From an uncultured bacterium (GTDB lineage Bacteria > Pseudomonadota > Gammaproteobacteria > Burkholderiales > Burkholderiaceae_E), in NCBI GenBank assembly GCA_903907905.1, contig CAIVPX010000120.1:1-64000 (forward strand): 64,000 nt of DNA, in the 5' to 3' direction. The translations under genes and the position numbers were made by a program. This document shows, piece after piece, positions 27,428 to 36,513 of this stretch (the first letter of the stretch is position 1; every line of letters starts with the position of its first letter). The notes under the pieces are model-generated. The model saw only the letters and a program-made list of their open reading frames with translations, had not been told where the DNA came from and made no database searches.

Positions 27428-28408
27428 TCAGCGCAGGACAATCTCAAAGTCGGGGATGGGTTCGCCCTGACGCACCCGTTCGATGTTGGCGATCATGCGC
27501 GTGACACACGGGGCGAAGTTGTCGGCGGCAAGCGCGGCCAGGTGCGGCGACACCACGATATTGTCGAGCGTGAGCAGGGGCGAGGTCGGCGGCAGGGGCT
27601 CGATCTCATACACGTCGGTGGCGGCCGCGTGGATGACCCGGTTCTTGAGCGCCCAATAGAGGTCGTCCTCGACAACGATCCCGCCCCGCGCCACATTGAC
27701 CAGCACCGCGCTGGGCTTCATCTTCTCGAAGGCCGCGCGATTGATAAGACCTGCGGTCTGCGCGTTGAGCGGGCAGTTGACGCTGATGATGTCGGCCTCG
27801 ACAAAAATCTGATCAGGCGTGGCGAATTGCGCGCCCAGGGACGCTTCGGTCTGGGCGTCGAGCGGTGTGCGCTTCGAATACATGATGCGGCAGCCGAACC
27901 CCGAGAGCAGCCGGGCCAGTCTCTGGCCGATGGCGCCAAAGCCAATGATGCCGACGGTCTTGCCGGAAATCATGAAACTGTCCTGGGGCAACGGAAAACC
28001 GCGCCACTGGCCCTTCATGAGTTCGGCATGGCCATAGGCAAGGTTGCGGATGGCGGCGATCATCAGGCCCAGGGTGTATTCGGCCACCGGAATCGAATTG
28101 CCGCCTGTGATCCGGGCCACCTGAATGCCGAGTGCGCGAGCCGCCTCGAGATCGAAGTTGTCGACGCCGACGCCCCATTTGTGCAGCAGCTTGAGTCGTT
28201 TCGCCGCCTGCAGCACCGGTGCCGTGACCGGCACCTGACCGGAAATCGCGTACTGCGCGTCCGCGATCATTTCCTTTTGGTGGGATTCGTCGCGACTGCT
28301 GGCACAGACCAGGTCGTATCCAGGGGGCAGCAGGGCGCCAAAGCGCGTCAGGCTGACCGGGTTCAAGGGGTCGAGGATGAGAATTTTCTGGGGGGCGTTC
28401 GAGTTCAT
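27428..28408 (-). CDS. D-isomer-specific 2-hydroxyacid dehydrogenase
   Basis: 326 residues from ATG 28408. NAD(P)-dependent oxidation/reduction of D-2-hydroxyacids and 2-oxoacids. Rossmann motif GIIGFGAIG at about 153-161; catalytic Arg241 (VNVARGG), Glu268 (DVYEIEP) and His289 (SPHLAAL) are all present. After the second strand the sequence is MYSKR rather than an Asp, hinting at NADP preference (inference). It is probably a glyoxylate/hydroxypyruvate-type or phosphoglycerate-like dehydrogenase; the substrate is unknown. Neighbours: RraA-like gene 96 bases downstream and the gamma-glutamyltransferase-like gene 34 bases upstream, same strand. Confidence 0.88.
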   Translation of the reverse strand: MNSNAPQKILILDPLNPVSLTRFGALLPPGYDLVCASSRDESHQKEMIADAQYAISGQVPVTAPVLQAAKRLKLLHKWGVGVDNFDLEAARALGIQVARITGGNSIPVAEYTLGLMIAAIRNLAYGHAELMKGQWRGFPLPQDSFMISGKTVGIIGFGAIGQRLARLLSGFGCRIMYSKRTPLDAQTEASLGAQFATPDQIFVEADIISVNCPLNAQTAGLINRAAFEKMKPSAVLVNVARGGIVVEDDLYWALKNRVIHAAATDVYEIEPLPPTSPLLTLDNIVVSPHLAALAADNFAPCVTRMIANIERVRQGEPIPDFEIVLR

Positions 28409-28442
28409 TGGAGGATTCAGCCTTTGAGTGCGTGAGCGGGGT

Positions 28443-30134
28443 TCAGGCGATCGAGAAGCCGATCCCGGCCTGAGCGAGGCCGCCCGCGATGGCGACAGGG
28501 GTGCCATCGGCGCGCCAGCATGCCGCGCCGGTCATCATGCCCTCGGCATCGATGGACACCGCATTCATGCCGCCGGCAATTCGCGGCACTTTTTGCACTG
28601 AATGGCCGCGCTTTGTCAGGCCGAGGGCGACGTCGTCGGCGAGGGTGTCCTCGAGTTCGAGCGTGCCGCCTTCGGTCCAGACACGCGGCGCTTCGACGGC
28701 CTGCTGCAGGCTCATGCCGTGGTCAACGAGGTTGATGATGGCCTGCAGCGCCGAGGGAAAGATGCGCAGGCCTCCGGGCAGACCGAGCGCCACCCAGGGG
28801 GCGCCGTCCTTGAGCAGCATCATCGGTGACATGGAGGTAAAGACCCGTTTGCCGGGCGCGATCGAGAGAGCGTGACCGGGGTGGGGGTCGAAGTTGTACA
28901 TGTAGTTGTTGGCGATCATGCCGGTGCCGGGAATTCGCACGCAGGCGCCGAACAGCCCGTTGATGGTCTGCGTGGTGGCGACCACATTGCCAGCGGCATC
29001 GGCTACCGTGACATGGGTGGTATCGGCCGATTCGTGCCTTGGCAGGCCAGGCTGCCAGGTTTGCGCCCGATGCGGATTGATCTGCGCGCGGCGTTCGGCG
29101 GCGTAGGCATCGGAGATCAGATCGTCAATGGGAACGTCGACGAAGTCGGGATCGGCGGTGGCAAGCGATCGGTCCGCGAAGGCGATGCCCAGGACTTCGG
29201 CCAGCAGGTGGATGCTGGCGGTCGAACCGAAGCCCAGGCCGCGAAGATCGAAGCCTTCGAGGATTTTGAGCATTTGCACGATGTGTACCCCCGACGAGGC
29301 GGGGGGCGGAGGGCCGAGCACCTCGACGCCACGGTAGTGGCCGCGAATCGGTGCGCGCTGTCGGGTGCGGTAAGCGGCGAGATCGCCCGGCGTGAGGACG
29401 CCGCCTCGGCGCGAAAGTTCGTCGATCAGGGCGAGGCCAAGCGGGCCCTCATACAGGGCGCTCGGACCGCTGCGCGCGATCTCGCGCAGGGAGGCGCCGT
29501 AGTCGGCCTGAACGAGCCGGGTGCCGGCCAGGATCGGTCGGCCCTGCGGCAGAAACAGTTCGGCCAAGCCAGGGTCTTGCGACAGCACCCGCGCATGGTT
29601 GGCGGCATTGGTGGCGAGGTAGGGCGTGACCGTGAAACCTCGCTCGGCAAGCCGGATCGCAGGCTCGAGCACATCGGCCAGCGGCAGGCTGCCTCGGGTT
29701 CGCAGCAGTTCGCACCAGCCGGCGAGGGCCCCAGGCACCGCCACGGCCAGGGCGCCATACTCATTGGCCTGATTTCGGGTGAGCCGGTAGCTCGCCAACT
29801 CGGTGGACAAGGGCTCGAACATGTCCGCGCGCGCCGCCAGTGGGGCGGTGCTCAATCCGTCGATGATGCTGTGTTCGCCCGATGCGCTTCGCACGTGCGC
29901 CATGCCGCCGCCAAGAACGCCGACCATCATCGGCTCGACGACGGTCAGCGCAAACAGCGCCGCCACTGCGGCATCGATTGCATTGCCGCCCTCGAGCAAG
30001 ATCTGCGTGGCGGCACCCGACGCGAGCGGATGGTTGGTGACCACCATGCCACGCGAGCCTCGCGCGGGATGCTTGCGGCAGACGAAGGGTGCATCGAAAG
30101 CGCCAGCGACCTGCTGGGCCGCACCGGTACTCAT
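28443..30134 (-). CDS. Gamma-glutamyltransferase family protein
   Basis: 563 residues from ATG 30134, overlapping the stop of the acyl-CoA synthetase gene. N-terminal nucleophile hydrolase made as a proenzyme that cuts itself before a Thr. The cleavage/nucleophile site is visible as DTTHVTVAD with Thr373, then NGLFGACVRIPGTGMIANN and the oxyanion PGG in LGLPGGLRIFPSALQ. No signal peptide is seen, so it is probably cytoplasmic, unlike periplasmic E. coli GGT. Many such proteins in catabolic clusters act on amides other than glutathione (cephalosporin-acylase-like), so a general acylase/amidohydrolase is equally possible. Confidence 0.82.
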   Translation of the reverse strand: MSTGAAQQVAGAFDAPFVCRKHPARGSRGMVVTNHPLASGAATQILLEGGNAIDAAVAALFALTVVEPMMVGVLGGGMAHVRSASGEHSIIDGLSTAPLAARADMFEPLSTELASYRLTRNQANEYGALAVAVPGALAGWCELLRTRGSLPLADVLEPAIRLAERGFTVTPYLATNAANHARVLSQDPGLAELFLPQGRPILAGTRLVQADYGASLREIARSGPSALYEGPLGLALIDELSRRGGVLTPGDLAAYRTRQRAPIRGHYRGVEVLGPPPPASSGVHIVQMLKILEGFDLRGLGFGSTASIHLLAEVLGIAFADRSLATADPDFVDVPIDDLISDAYAAERRAQINPHRAQTWQPGLPRHESADTTHVTVADAAGNVVATTQTINGLFGACVRIPGTGMIANNYMYNFDPHPGHALSIAPGKRVFTSMSPMMLLKDGAPWVALGLPGGLRIFPSALQAIINLVDHGMSLQQAVEAPRVWTEGGTLELEDTLADDVALGLTKRGHSVQKVPRIAGGMNAVSIDAEGMMTGAACWRADGTPVAIAGGLAQAGIGFSIA

Positions 30135-31672
30135 CGCGCGCCGTCCCCGGCGCTGTCCTGGCTCAGCTGCTGACGCAGGGCCGTTTTGAGCACCTTGCCA
30201 TAATTGTTTTTGGGCAGGGCCTCGATGAAGCGGTAGCGCTTCGGGCGCTTGAAGCGCGCAATGTGCTCGAGACACAGGCTGTCGAGGGACTGCTCGCTGA
30301 GTTCGGCACCCGGCCGGCGAACGACGAAGGCCACGACCTCCTCACCCCACTCGGGGTGACTTGCGCCGACCACCGAGCACTCGAGCACCGCAGGGTGCTT
30401 GAGCAGAACCTCTTCGATCTCGCGGGGATAGATGTTGCTGCCCCCGCTGATGATCAGATCCTTGGAGCGGTCACGCAGCGTCAGGTAACCCCGCTCGTCC
30501 ATCATGCCGACATCACCGGTCCAGAGCCATCCCTCGCGCAGGGCGCTGCGGGTGGCCGGCTCGTTGTTCCAGTAGCCGGCCATGACACAGTCGCTGCGGG
30601 TGACCACCTCGCCGACTTCGCCGACCGGGAGTTCGAGCCCATCTTCGCTGAACACCCGGATTTCGATGCCGGTGCGTGCGGTGCCGGCCGAGCCGAGCCG
30701 GGCAAGATGCGCAGCATCGCCGCTGCCGAGGTGATCCTGCTTGGACAGCCCGGTCAGCGTCATGGGGCTTTCGCCCTGGCCGTAGAGCTGAAAGAGGCGG
30801 GGGCCCAGCACGTCGAGCGCCCGCTGCAGGTCGCTGACATACATGGGCGCGCCACCGTAGTAGAGGGTTCGCAGGCCGGGGTGGGGCGCACTTGCGCCGC
30901 CCGACTGCAGCAGGCGGATCACCATCGTGGGGGCAGCGAAGAAGGTGATGTTGCGATGGCGCTCGAAGCGCTCGAAGATCAGGTCGGGTTCGAAGCCGGA
31001 CAGGATGATCTGGTGGCCGCCAGCGAACAGGTGGGGCAGGGCATAGAGGCCCGAGGCATGCGAGAGCGGCGCGGCATGGACCTTGGTGTCACCCGGGCTC
31101 ACGTGTTCGATATCGGCAAAATAGGCCCAGGACATCACCATCAGGTTGCGGTGCGAGAGCATCGCGCCTTTGGGCTTTCCGGTGGTGCCACTGGTGTAGA
31201 ACAACCAGGCGATGTCGGTCGCGGGCACGTCGATGCAGGCGAGCGGCGTCGCACTGAGCAGCGCCGCGTAGGCCTGGCTCTGCACGACACAGACAAAGGG
31301 CGGCACGTCGAGTTGGCCCAGCACCGGCGCAAGATCGTCGATCAGGGCTTCGCTGGTGAACACCGCCCGTGCAGCGCTGTCGGTGACGATGTGGCTGACT
31401 TCGCGCGGGTGCAGCTTTGAGTTGACAGGCACCACGCACAGACCCGCAGCCCAGCAGGCGAACACCAGTTCAAAAAACTCCGGGCGATTCTCCATGCAGA
31501 GGACCACCCGGTCGCCGGTATTCAAGCCCGGTTGAGCCCGCAGCGCACCCGCCAGCCTTTGTGTGCGCTCGCCCAGTTCGGCAAAGCTGATCGATTGCGT
31601 GCCGTAGGAGACGGCGCTCAGGTGCGGGTGGCTGCGAATGCGATTGAACAGAACCTGGGCGATGTTGGGCAT
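30131..31672 (-). CDS. AMP-dependent acyl-CoA synthetase (first of two)
   Basis: 513 residues from ATG 31672; a longer start would overlap the upstream gene. Forms acyl-AMP then acyl-CoA from a carboxylic acid. P-loop FYTSGTTGKPKGAMLSH, A5-type motif FQLYGQGESP, adenylate motif GWLWTGDVGMMDERGYL, hinge DRSKDLIISGGSNIYPREIE, and the C-terminal lysine in PKNNYGKVLKTAL. The substrate-pocket residues do not let me name the acid. Between the GrdB-like gene and the GGT-like gene, with an ATGA overlap to the latter, so it is part of a coupled operon. Confidence 0.88.
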   Translation of the reverse strand: MPNIAQVLFNRIRSHPHLSAVSYGTQSISFAELGERTQRLAGALRAQPGLNTGDRVVLCMENRPEFFELVFACWAAGLCVVPVNSKLHPREVSHIVTDSAARAVFTSEALIDDLAPVLGQLDVPPFVCVVQSQAYAALLSATPLACIDVPATDIAWLFYTSGTTGKPKGAMLSHRNLMVMSWAYFADIEHVSPGDTKVHAAPLSHASGLYALPHLFAGGHQIILSGFEPDLIFERFERHRNITFFAAPTMVIRLLQSGGASAPHPGLRTLYYGGAPMYVSDLQRALDVLGPRLFQLYGQGESPMTLTGLSKQDHLGSGDAAHLARLGSAGTARTGIEIRVFSEDGLELPVGEVGEVVTRSDCVMAGYWNNEPATRSALREGWLWTGDVGMMDERGYLTLRDRSKDLIISGGSNIYPREIEEVLLKHPAVLECSVVGASHPEWGEEVVAFVVRRPGAELSEQSLDSLCLEHIARFKRPKRYRFIEALPKNNYGKVLKTALRQQLSQDSAGDGAR

Positions 31673-31679
31673 GGGGCGC

Positions 31680-32642
31680 TCATCCGCGATAGGTGGAGGG
31701 TTGGGGGGCGGTGAGGGTGGCATCGCGTACGCCCTGAGCGACTGACTTGACCTGGTCGTTGGCGCGCCGACGCTCGGCGATGTCCTCGGGGCTCAGCCTC
31801 GCCGGATTCATGAACCCCAGCCGCCACTGCGCGGGCCCGCTCCAGCGAAGCGGGTTCTGCACGGTGGTGCGTGCCGCAGGCGCCGACTCGAGGACGCGCA
31901 GCGCGAGGTCAAGCGTGGCGTCCTGCGAGGTCGTATCGAAGGGGCGACCGGCCGCAGCCCCGAGCGGGAAATCGCTGAACAGAAATCTTGGCACCCCGAC
32001 GTATTCGACGATGTCGCGCGCGCACCCCATGATCACCGTCGGGATGCCGTGAGCTTCCAGGTGGCGTGCGGCGAGCGACAGGGTCTGGTGGCACACCGGG
32101 CAGTTGGCGACCAGAATGGCCGCTTGCGCCTCGTCGGACCGGCAGCGCGCGAGCATCTCGGGCAGATCGACCTCGAGCGTATGTCGCTGGCTCCGGTTGG
32201 TGGGGATGCCGTGAAATCTCGGGCTGAGGCTGCCGATCCGGCCGCGAGCAAGCGCGCGCCTGAGCGCGGGCAGCGGGAACCAGATGTTGGGGTCGTCCTC
32301 AAGGTTGTCGCGGTCGACGCCCACGTGCGAAATCCGCAGATCGTGGTCGGTCTCGACCGAGCCCGAATACACCTCGTAAAACTTGGCCGCCGCGTTGTAG
32401 GGCGCGCGAACGCTCTGGTCGCCCTTGTCGGCCTGAAACGGGGCCGCCGTGGTGAGCAGCACGACCCGGGTGTTCGCCAGCGGCCGGGTCAGCGGCGAGA
32501 AGGGAACCTCAAGGTAGTGAGCGTATCGGTAAGGGTTGCCGTAACCGAGCGCGTCATACCATTGATGCGTTCGGTCGATGTAGCGAGTCGGCTGATCCCA
32601 GTCGGGGGCGAAGCCAAGGGCATCGTGATCGAGGGCGCTCAT
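31680..32642 (-). CDS. GrdB/PrdB-like reductase-family protein, cysteine form
   Basis: 320 residues. Resembles the selenoprotein B subunit of the glycine/sarcosine/betaine/D-proline reductases of Stickland-fermenting anaerobes. Similar landmarks: RYIDRTHQWYDALGYGNPYR, SPLTRPLANTRVVLLTTAAP, the paired GIPTVIMGCARDIVEY, and VPRFLFSDFPLG. The active-site motif is NCPVCHQT with Cys181 and Cys184; in the anaerobic enzymes the first position is often selenocysteine, and no in-frame TGA is needed here. No partner subunits GrdA, GrdC or GrdD are nearby. It is probably an oxygen-tolerant relative with unknown substrate. Divergent from the second acyl-CoA synthetase and heading a minus-strand unit. Confidence 0.7.
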   Translation of the reverse strand: MSALDHDALGFAPDWDQPTRYIDRTHQWYDALGYGNPYRYAHYLEVPFSPLTRPLANTRVVLLTTAAPFQADKGDQSVRAPYNAAAKFYEVYSGSVETDHDLRISHVGVDRDNLEDDPNIWFPLPALRRALARGRIGSLSPRFHGIPTNRSQRHTLEVDLPEMLARCRSDEAQAAILVANCPVCHQTLSLAARHLEAHGIPTVIMGCARDIVEYVGVPRFLFSDFPLGAAAGRPFDTTSQDATLDLALRVLESAPAARTTVQNPLRWSGPAQWRLGFMNPARLSPEDIAERRRANDQVKSVAQGVRDATLTAPQPSTYRG

Positions 32643-32802
32643 CGCGGGCTGTCTCTGGGGTTACGTGGCCGGGAGCATGATCTTCGCACGCTCGAGCGAC
32701 GTCTGCAGCGTGCGGTTCGCGCCGTCGGACCCGGCACCCTGTCCAGCGTTCTCGCGATGGCACAATCGCTCCCTCGAGCCCGGAGCTTTCTGGAGCCCAC
32801 CG

Positions 32803-34524
32803 ATGAATCCGTCCTTGACGGCAAACGGCCTGCATGCGGGGGTCTGGCCCGCCCACGTTCCCCGGCGATTGCCGCGCCATGAAGCAACCCTCTGGCACAA
32901 CCTCGAGACCAGTGCCCTGCGTGATCCCGACAAGGACGCGCTGATATTCTTTGGCCGGCGCTTTTCCTTTGGCGACATACTTCAGCAGGCCGAGCGAATT
33001 GCGGGCTGGCTGCAGACAACAGCGGGTGTTAAGCCAGGTGACCGGGTGCTGCTCTCCATGCAGAACTCGCCCCAGTTCATCATCGCCTTCATGGCCGTGC
33101 TGCGCGCCGGGGCGGTGGTGGTCCCGGCCAACCCCATGAGCCGAGCCGCCGAGTTCGCCTACACCCTCGCGGACCCGCAGGCGCGTGTCGCCATCTGCTC
33201 ATCCGATCTCGTGGGCGAGATGGTGGCGGCGCAGGCGCTTGTCGAACCCGATCAAACCCTGCGGCACCTTCTCGTGGCGCGCTACACCGACTGCATGCCC
33301 GATCCCTGCGAGGCGGCCGAGAGCCCCCCCGATGCCTGGTGGGACTGGCTCGCTGCCGAGCCTGCCTTGCCGGAATGGGCGACACGCTGGACCGAGGCGC
33401 TCGGGGCGGATCGGGTGCCTCGCGCCTACGAGGGTCGGGCCGACGAGCTTGCGGCCATCTGCTATACCTCGGGAACCACCGGCAAACCCAAGGGCTGCAT
33501 GCATACGCACCGCAGCCTGGGGCACAACGTCCGGGCGAGCCCGCTCTGGACCGGGGGCAGCGCCTCGGACGTGGCGCTCGGCGTGGTGCCCGTGTTTCAC
33601 ATCACCGGCATGCAGTACTGCATGAACATCCCGCTCTATCTGGGATCGACCGTGGTGCTGATGCCCAGGTGGGATCGGGAACTGGCCGGGCGGTTGATCT
33701 CGCGGTATGGGGTCACGACCTGGACCAATATCCCGACCATGGTGATCGACCTGCTCGGCAGCCCCCATTTCGGGCGCTTCGATCTGTCGAGCCTGCGCTA
33801 CATTGGCGGGGGCGGTGCCGCCATGCCCGAGGCGGTGGCCTTGCGTCTGTTCGACTCGTACGGGCTGCGCTACATCGAGGGCTACGGCCTGACCGAAACC
33901 GCCGCACCGTCCCACAGCAATCCGCCGGATGCGCCCAAACGCCAGTGCCTCGGTATTCCCCATATCGGGGTCGATGCACGCATCATCGATCCCGAGACGC
34001 TGCGCGAACTGCCGCAGGGCGAAACCGGCGAAATCGTCATCGACGGCCCGCAGCTTTTCGTGGGCTACTGGCAGCGTCCGCAGGACAGCGCGCAGGCGTT
34101 CATCGAGATCGGGGGGCGACGCTTTTTTCGAACGGGTGACCTGGGCTGGATCGATGAGTCGGGCTACTTCTTTATTGCCGACCGTCTCAAGCGGATGATC
34201 AACGCCAGCGGGTTCAAGGTATGGCCGGCCGAGGTGGAGAATCTGCTGTTTTCGCACCCGGCGGTGCAGGAGGCCTGCGTGATCGCGTCGACCGACGATT
34301 ATCGGGGCGAAACCGTCAAGGCAGTGATCGTGCTGCGCCCCGAGTGGCGCGGTCGCGTGAGCGCAAGCGACATCGAAGCCTGGTCGCGCGAGCGCATGGC
34401 CGCCTTCAAGGTGCCGCGACGTGTCGCCTTTGTGGACGCCCTGCCCAAGTCGGGATCGGGCAAGGTGATGTGGCGATTGCTGCAGGAGCAGGAAGCGGCG
34501 GGCCCTAGGCAAACGAAACGCTGA
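32803..34524 (+). CDS. AMP-dependent acyl-CoA synthetase (second)
   Basis: 573 residues from ATG 32803 (GGAG at 32792-32795); the frame extends further upstream without conservation. Same reaction class as the first synthetase. Motifs: CYTSGTTGKPKGCMHTHRS, YIEGYGLTETAAPSHSNPP, FFRTGDLGWIDESGYFFI, DRLKRMINASGFKVWPAEVE, and PKSGSGKVMWRLL with the C-terminal lysine. It looks like the medium/long-chain or aromatic acid class. It is the only plus-strand gene in this part of the cluster, divergent from the GrdB-like gene, and its last 20 bases overlap the end of the convergent hydratase gene. Confidence 0.88.
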   Translation: MNPSLTANGLHAGVWPAHVPRRLPRHEATLWHNLETSALRDPDKDALIFFGRRFSFGDILQQAERIAGWLQTTAGVKPGDRVLLSMQNSPQFIIAFMAVLRAGAVVVPANPMSRAAEFAYTLADPQARVAICSSDLVGEMVAAQALVEPDQTLRHLLVARYTDCMPDPCEAAESPPDAWWDWLAAEPALPEWATRWTEALGADRVPRAYEGRADELAAICYTSGTTGKPKGCMHTHRSLGHNVRASPLWTGGSASDVALGVVPVFHITGMQYCMNIPLYLGSTVVLMPRWDRELAGRLISRYGVTTWTNIPTMVIDLLGSPHFGRFDLSSLRYIGGGGAAMPEAVALRLFDSYGLRYIEGYGLTETAAPSHSNPPDAPKRQCLGIPHIGVDARIIDPETLRELPQGETGEIVIDGPQLFVGYWQRPQDSAQAFIEIGGRRFFRTGDLGWIDESGYFFIADRLKRMINASGFKVWPAEVENLLFSHPAVQEACVIASTDDYRGETVKAVIVLRPEWRGRVSASDIEAWSRERMAAFKVPRRVAFVDALPKSGSGKVMWRLLQEQEAAGPRQTKR

Positions 34525-35311
34525 CCTGCCCCAGCACCCCGAAGTCGCCTGTGACATGGGTTGTCGGGGCGATCGGAATCGGCGTCACGCAGGTGCCGGT
34601 GGTGACCACCTCGCCTGCGGTGAGCGTCATGCCCTGACTGGACAGCTCATTGACGAGCCAGCACAGTGCGAGTCGGGGATCGCCGAGCACGTTGCGCCCA
34701 ATGCCGTCGATGCGGCCCAGACCGCTGACCTCACCTGCCACACGGTGGGCCGAGAGATCGATCTTGCGCCAGTCGGCCGGGGCGGCTGGCCCTAGCACGA
34801 AGCGGTCGGCGCAGGCATTGTCGGCGATGAGCTGCGCGGCGCCGGCGCTGACGAACTGCCGGAATCGCGAATCGGGAATTTCGATCGCCGGATGCAGGGT
34901 ACCCACGGCGGCCATCACCTCGTCGAGCCCATAGCCAAAATCCCGCGGCGCCAGTGATCGGGCCATGACGAATGCAAACTCGAGCTCGCCTACGCGCATC
35001 AGGTTGTTGCCCAGGGCCACGGTGCTGCCATCGGCGTGTACCTGGCTGTCGTGCAGTCGACCCGCCAGCGGACCATCGACGCCGATATGCGACTGCCCCG
35101 CTGCGCTGGTGGCGGCGATTTTCCAACCGTACGCGCCTCGCCCGGACAGGCTCAGCATGGCCTGCTGGATCCGATAGCCCTGGGTTCGCGACACGGGTCG
35201 GCAGGAAGGGGGCAGGGCGTCGACCGTGGTTTGCGTTTGCCAGCGGTCGAGCAGAATGGCGGCGGCCTCCTGAGCGTTTTGGAGGGTCTCGAGGGTGGGT
35301 TGATCAGGCAT
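34505..35311 (-). CDS. 2-keto-4-pentenoate hydratase (MhpD-like)
   Basis: 268 residues from ATG 35311. Hydratase/decarboxylase of the fumarylacetoacetate-hydrolase superfamily, acting on 2-hydroxypentadienoate-type products of aromatic meta-cleavage. Landmarks: YGWKIAATSAAGQSHIGVDG, LMRVGELEFAFVMARSL with the metal-binding Glu residues, and LHPAIEIPDSRF, followed by ADNACADRFVLG. It overlaps the MFS gene upstream by eight bases and the convergent synthetase gene downstream by 20 bases, implying tight packing. Its exact substrate is unknown. Confidence 0.85.
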   Translation of the reverse strand: MPDQPTLETLQNAQEAAAILLDRWQTQTTVDALPPSCRPVSRTQGYRIQQAMLSLSGRGAYGWKIAATSAAGQSHIGVDGPLAGRLHDSQVHADGSTVALGNNLMRVGELEFAFVMARSLAPRDFGYGLDEVMAAVGTLHPAIEIPDSRFRQFVSAGAAQLIADNACADRFVLGPAAPADWRKIDLSAHRVAGEVSGLGRIDGIGRNVLGDPRLALCWLVNELSSQGMTLTAGEVVTTGTCVTPIPIAPTTHVTGDFGVLGQVSVSFA

Positions 35312-36509
35312 GGTTGCGATCCTTATCGTGGGCAAGTTGCTCGGGCTGACGCAGTGCGAGCGCCGCGCCCCCGAGCAGCAGAAGCGCCGAGACGGCCAGT
35401 CCGGGCCGAAGCGACCCCATGAGGTCAGCCAGCCAGCCCGCAGCGAGGGGCCCCGCCACCTGGCCTGCAGCGAAGACGATGGTGAAGCCCGCCATGGCAC
35501 TGCCCCAGGCGGGCATCGGGATGCCCTTCTTGACCAGGCTCTGGATGGCCGAGGGAATGGAAAACATGGCCAGACCGAACAAGGCCGCCGAGAGCATCAG
35601 CGAGACGTTTGACGCGTCGAGCAGCGGGAGTGCGGCGCCTAGCGCCAAGACTGCCATGGCAGCGGCCAGCGGTCGCCCCCCCGGCCAGTTTTCGACGGGC
35701 TTGCGCCAGACGGCGGGCGCGATCAGGGTGGTGAGGCCCAGCAGGGTCCAGGCGCTCATCACTGTCGCGGTCGACGCGCCGTTCTCGCGCATCCAGGCGA
35801 TCACGAAGGTCATGTAGCCGATGTAGCCCAGGCCGAAGCACAGGTAGGTCATCAGCGCCCGATAAAGGGGCGCAATCGACGCCCGGCTTCGCGCGGCGCT
35901 CGATCCGGGCTCCTGAATGCGCCGGGCAGCCCAGATCGAGACCGTCGTCATGCCGATGGCCAGCACGCCCATGGTCTGCCAGGCCAGGGGCCAGGCCGAG
36001 TGTCCGCGCAGATCGAGCAAGAGCGGGATGGCGATGCCGCACAGCATCAGGCCGATGCCGCCGCCGGCGAAGTAGACGGCGATGGTCGTTGAGGCCATTG
36101 AGGGCCGCGAGGGCAGGATGTTGGCGGACAGCGCTCCCCCGCAGATGAACACCGCCGCGCCGCCCAAGCCCCCCAGGGCGCGCATGAGACTTAGCAGGTC
36201 GGGGTGGCGACTCAGCCCGGTCGCCAGGATAGCGAGCGAGGTGAGGGCCATACCGGCGCCGAACAGGAAGCGGTTGCCTAGGCGGTCGACCCAGAGGCGC
36301 GTCAGGACGGCGCCCGCCAGATAGCCCAGCGCATTGGCGGTGTTGAGCCAGCCCGCCTGCGAGTAGCTGAGCAGGAGGTCGTCGCGCATGGCCGGCAGCA
36401 CCAGCGCATAGGCAAACCGCGCAAACGAGTTGGAGACCGCAGGCCCGAACGAGAGCAGGAAAGCCAGCAGCAGCCCGGACAGGCGCGGGTCGGGGCTGCG
36501 CAGCGTCAC
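35304..36509 (-). CDS. YbfB/YjiJ-type MFS transporter
   Basis: About 401 residues from GTG 36509, four bases after the CoxM stop; longer frames would overlap that gene. Twelve hydrophobic helices; first is LSGLLLAFLLSFGPAVSNSFARFAYALVLP, and the MFS loop motif between helices 2 and 3 appears in modified form (RLWVDRLGNRFLF). Resembles the YbfB/YjiJ group with unknown substrate. Within the molybdenum hydroxylase operon, so it may import the pathway substrate. Confidence 0.8.
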   Translation of the reverse strand: MTLRSPDPRLSGLLLAFLLSFGPAVSNSFARFAYALVLPAMRDDLLLSYSQAGWLNTANALGYLAGAVLTRLWVDRLGNRFLFGAGMALTSLAILATGLSRHPDLLSLMRALGGLGGAAVFICGGALSANILPSRPSMASTTIAVYFAGGGIGLMLCGIAIPLLLDLRGHSAWPLAWQTMGVLAIGMTTVSIWAARRIQEPGSSAARSRASIAPLYRALMTYLCFGLGYIGYMTFVIAWMRENGASTATVMSAWTLLGLTTLIAPAVWRKPVENWPGGRPLAAAMAVLALGAALPLLDASNVSLMLSAALFGLAMFSIPSAIQSLVKKGIPMPAWGSAMAGFTIVFAAGQVAGPLAAGWLADLMGSLRPGLAVSALLLLGGAALALRQPEQLAHDKDRNHA

Positions 36510-36513
36510 CGTC

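Noticed and set aside
26726-28435. 569-residue open frame antisense to the RraA-like and dehydrogenase genes
   Set aside because: Spans two real genes and an intergenic gap; no domain.
31680-32642. Selenoprotein GrdB needing an in-frame TGA and SECIS element
   Set aside because: The codon at the active site is a cysteine codon and the frame is continuous, so no selenocysteine decoding is required.
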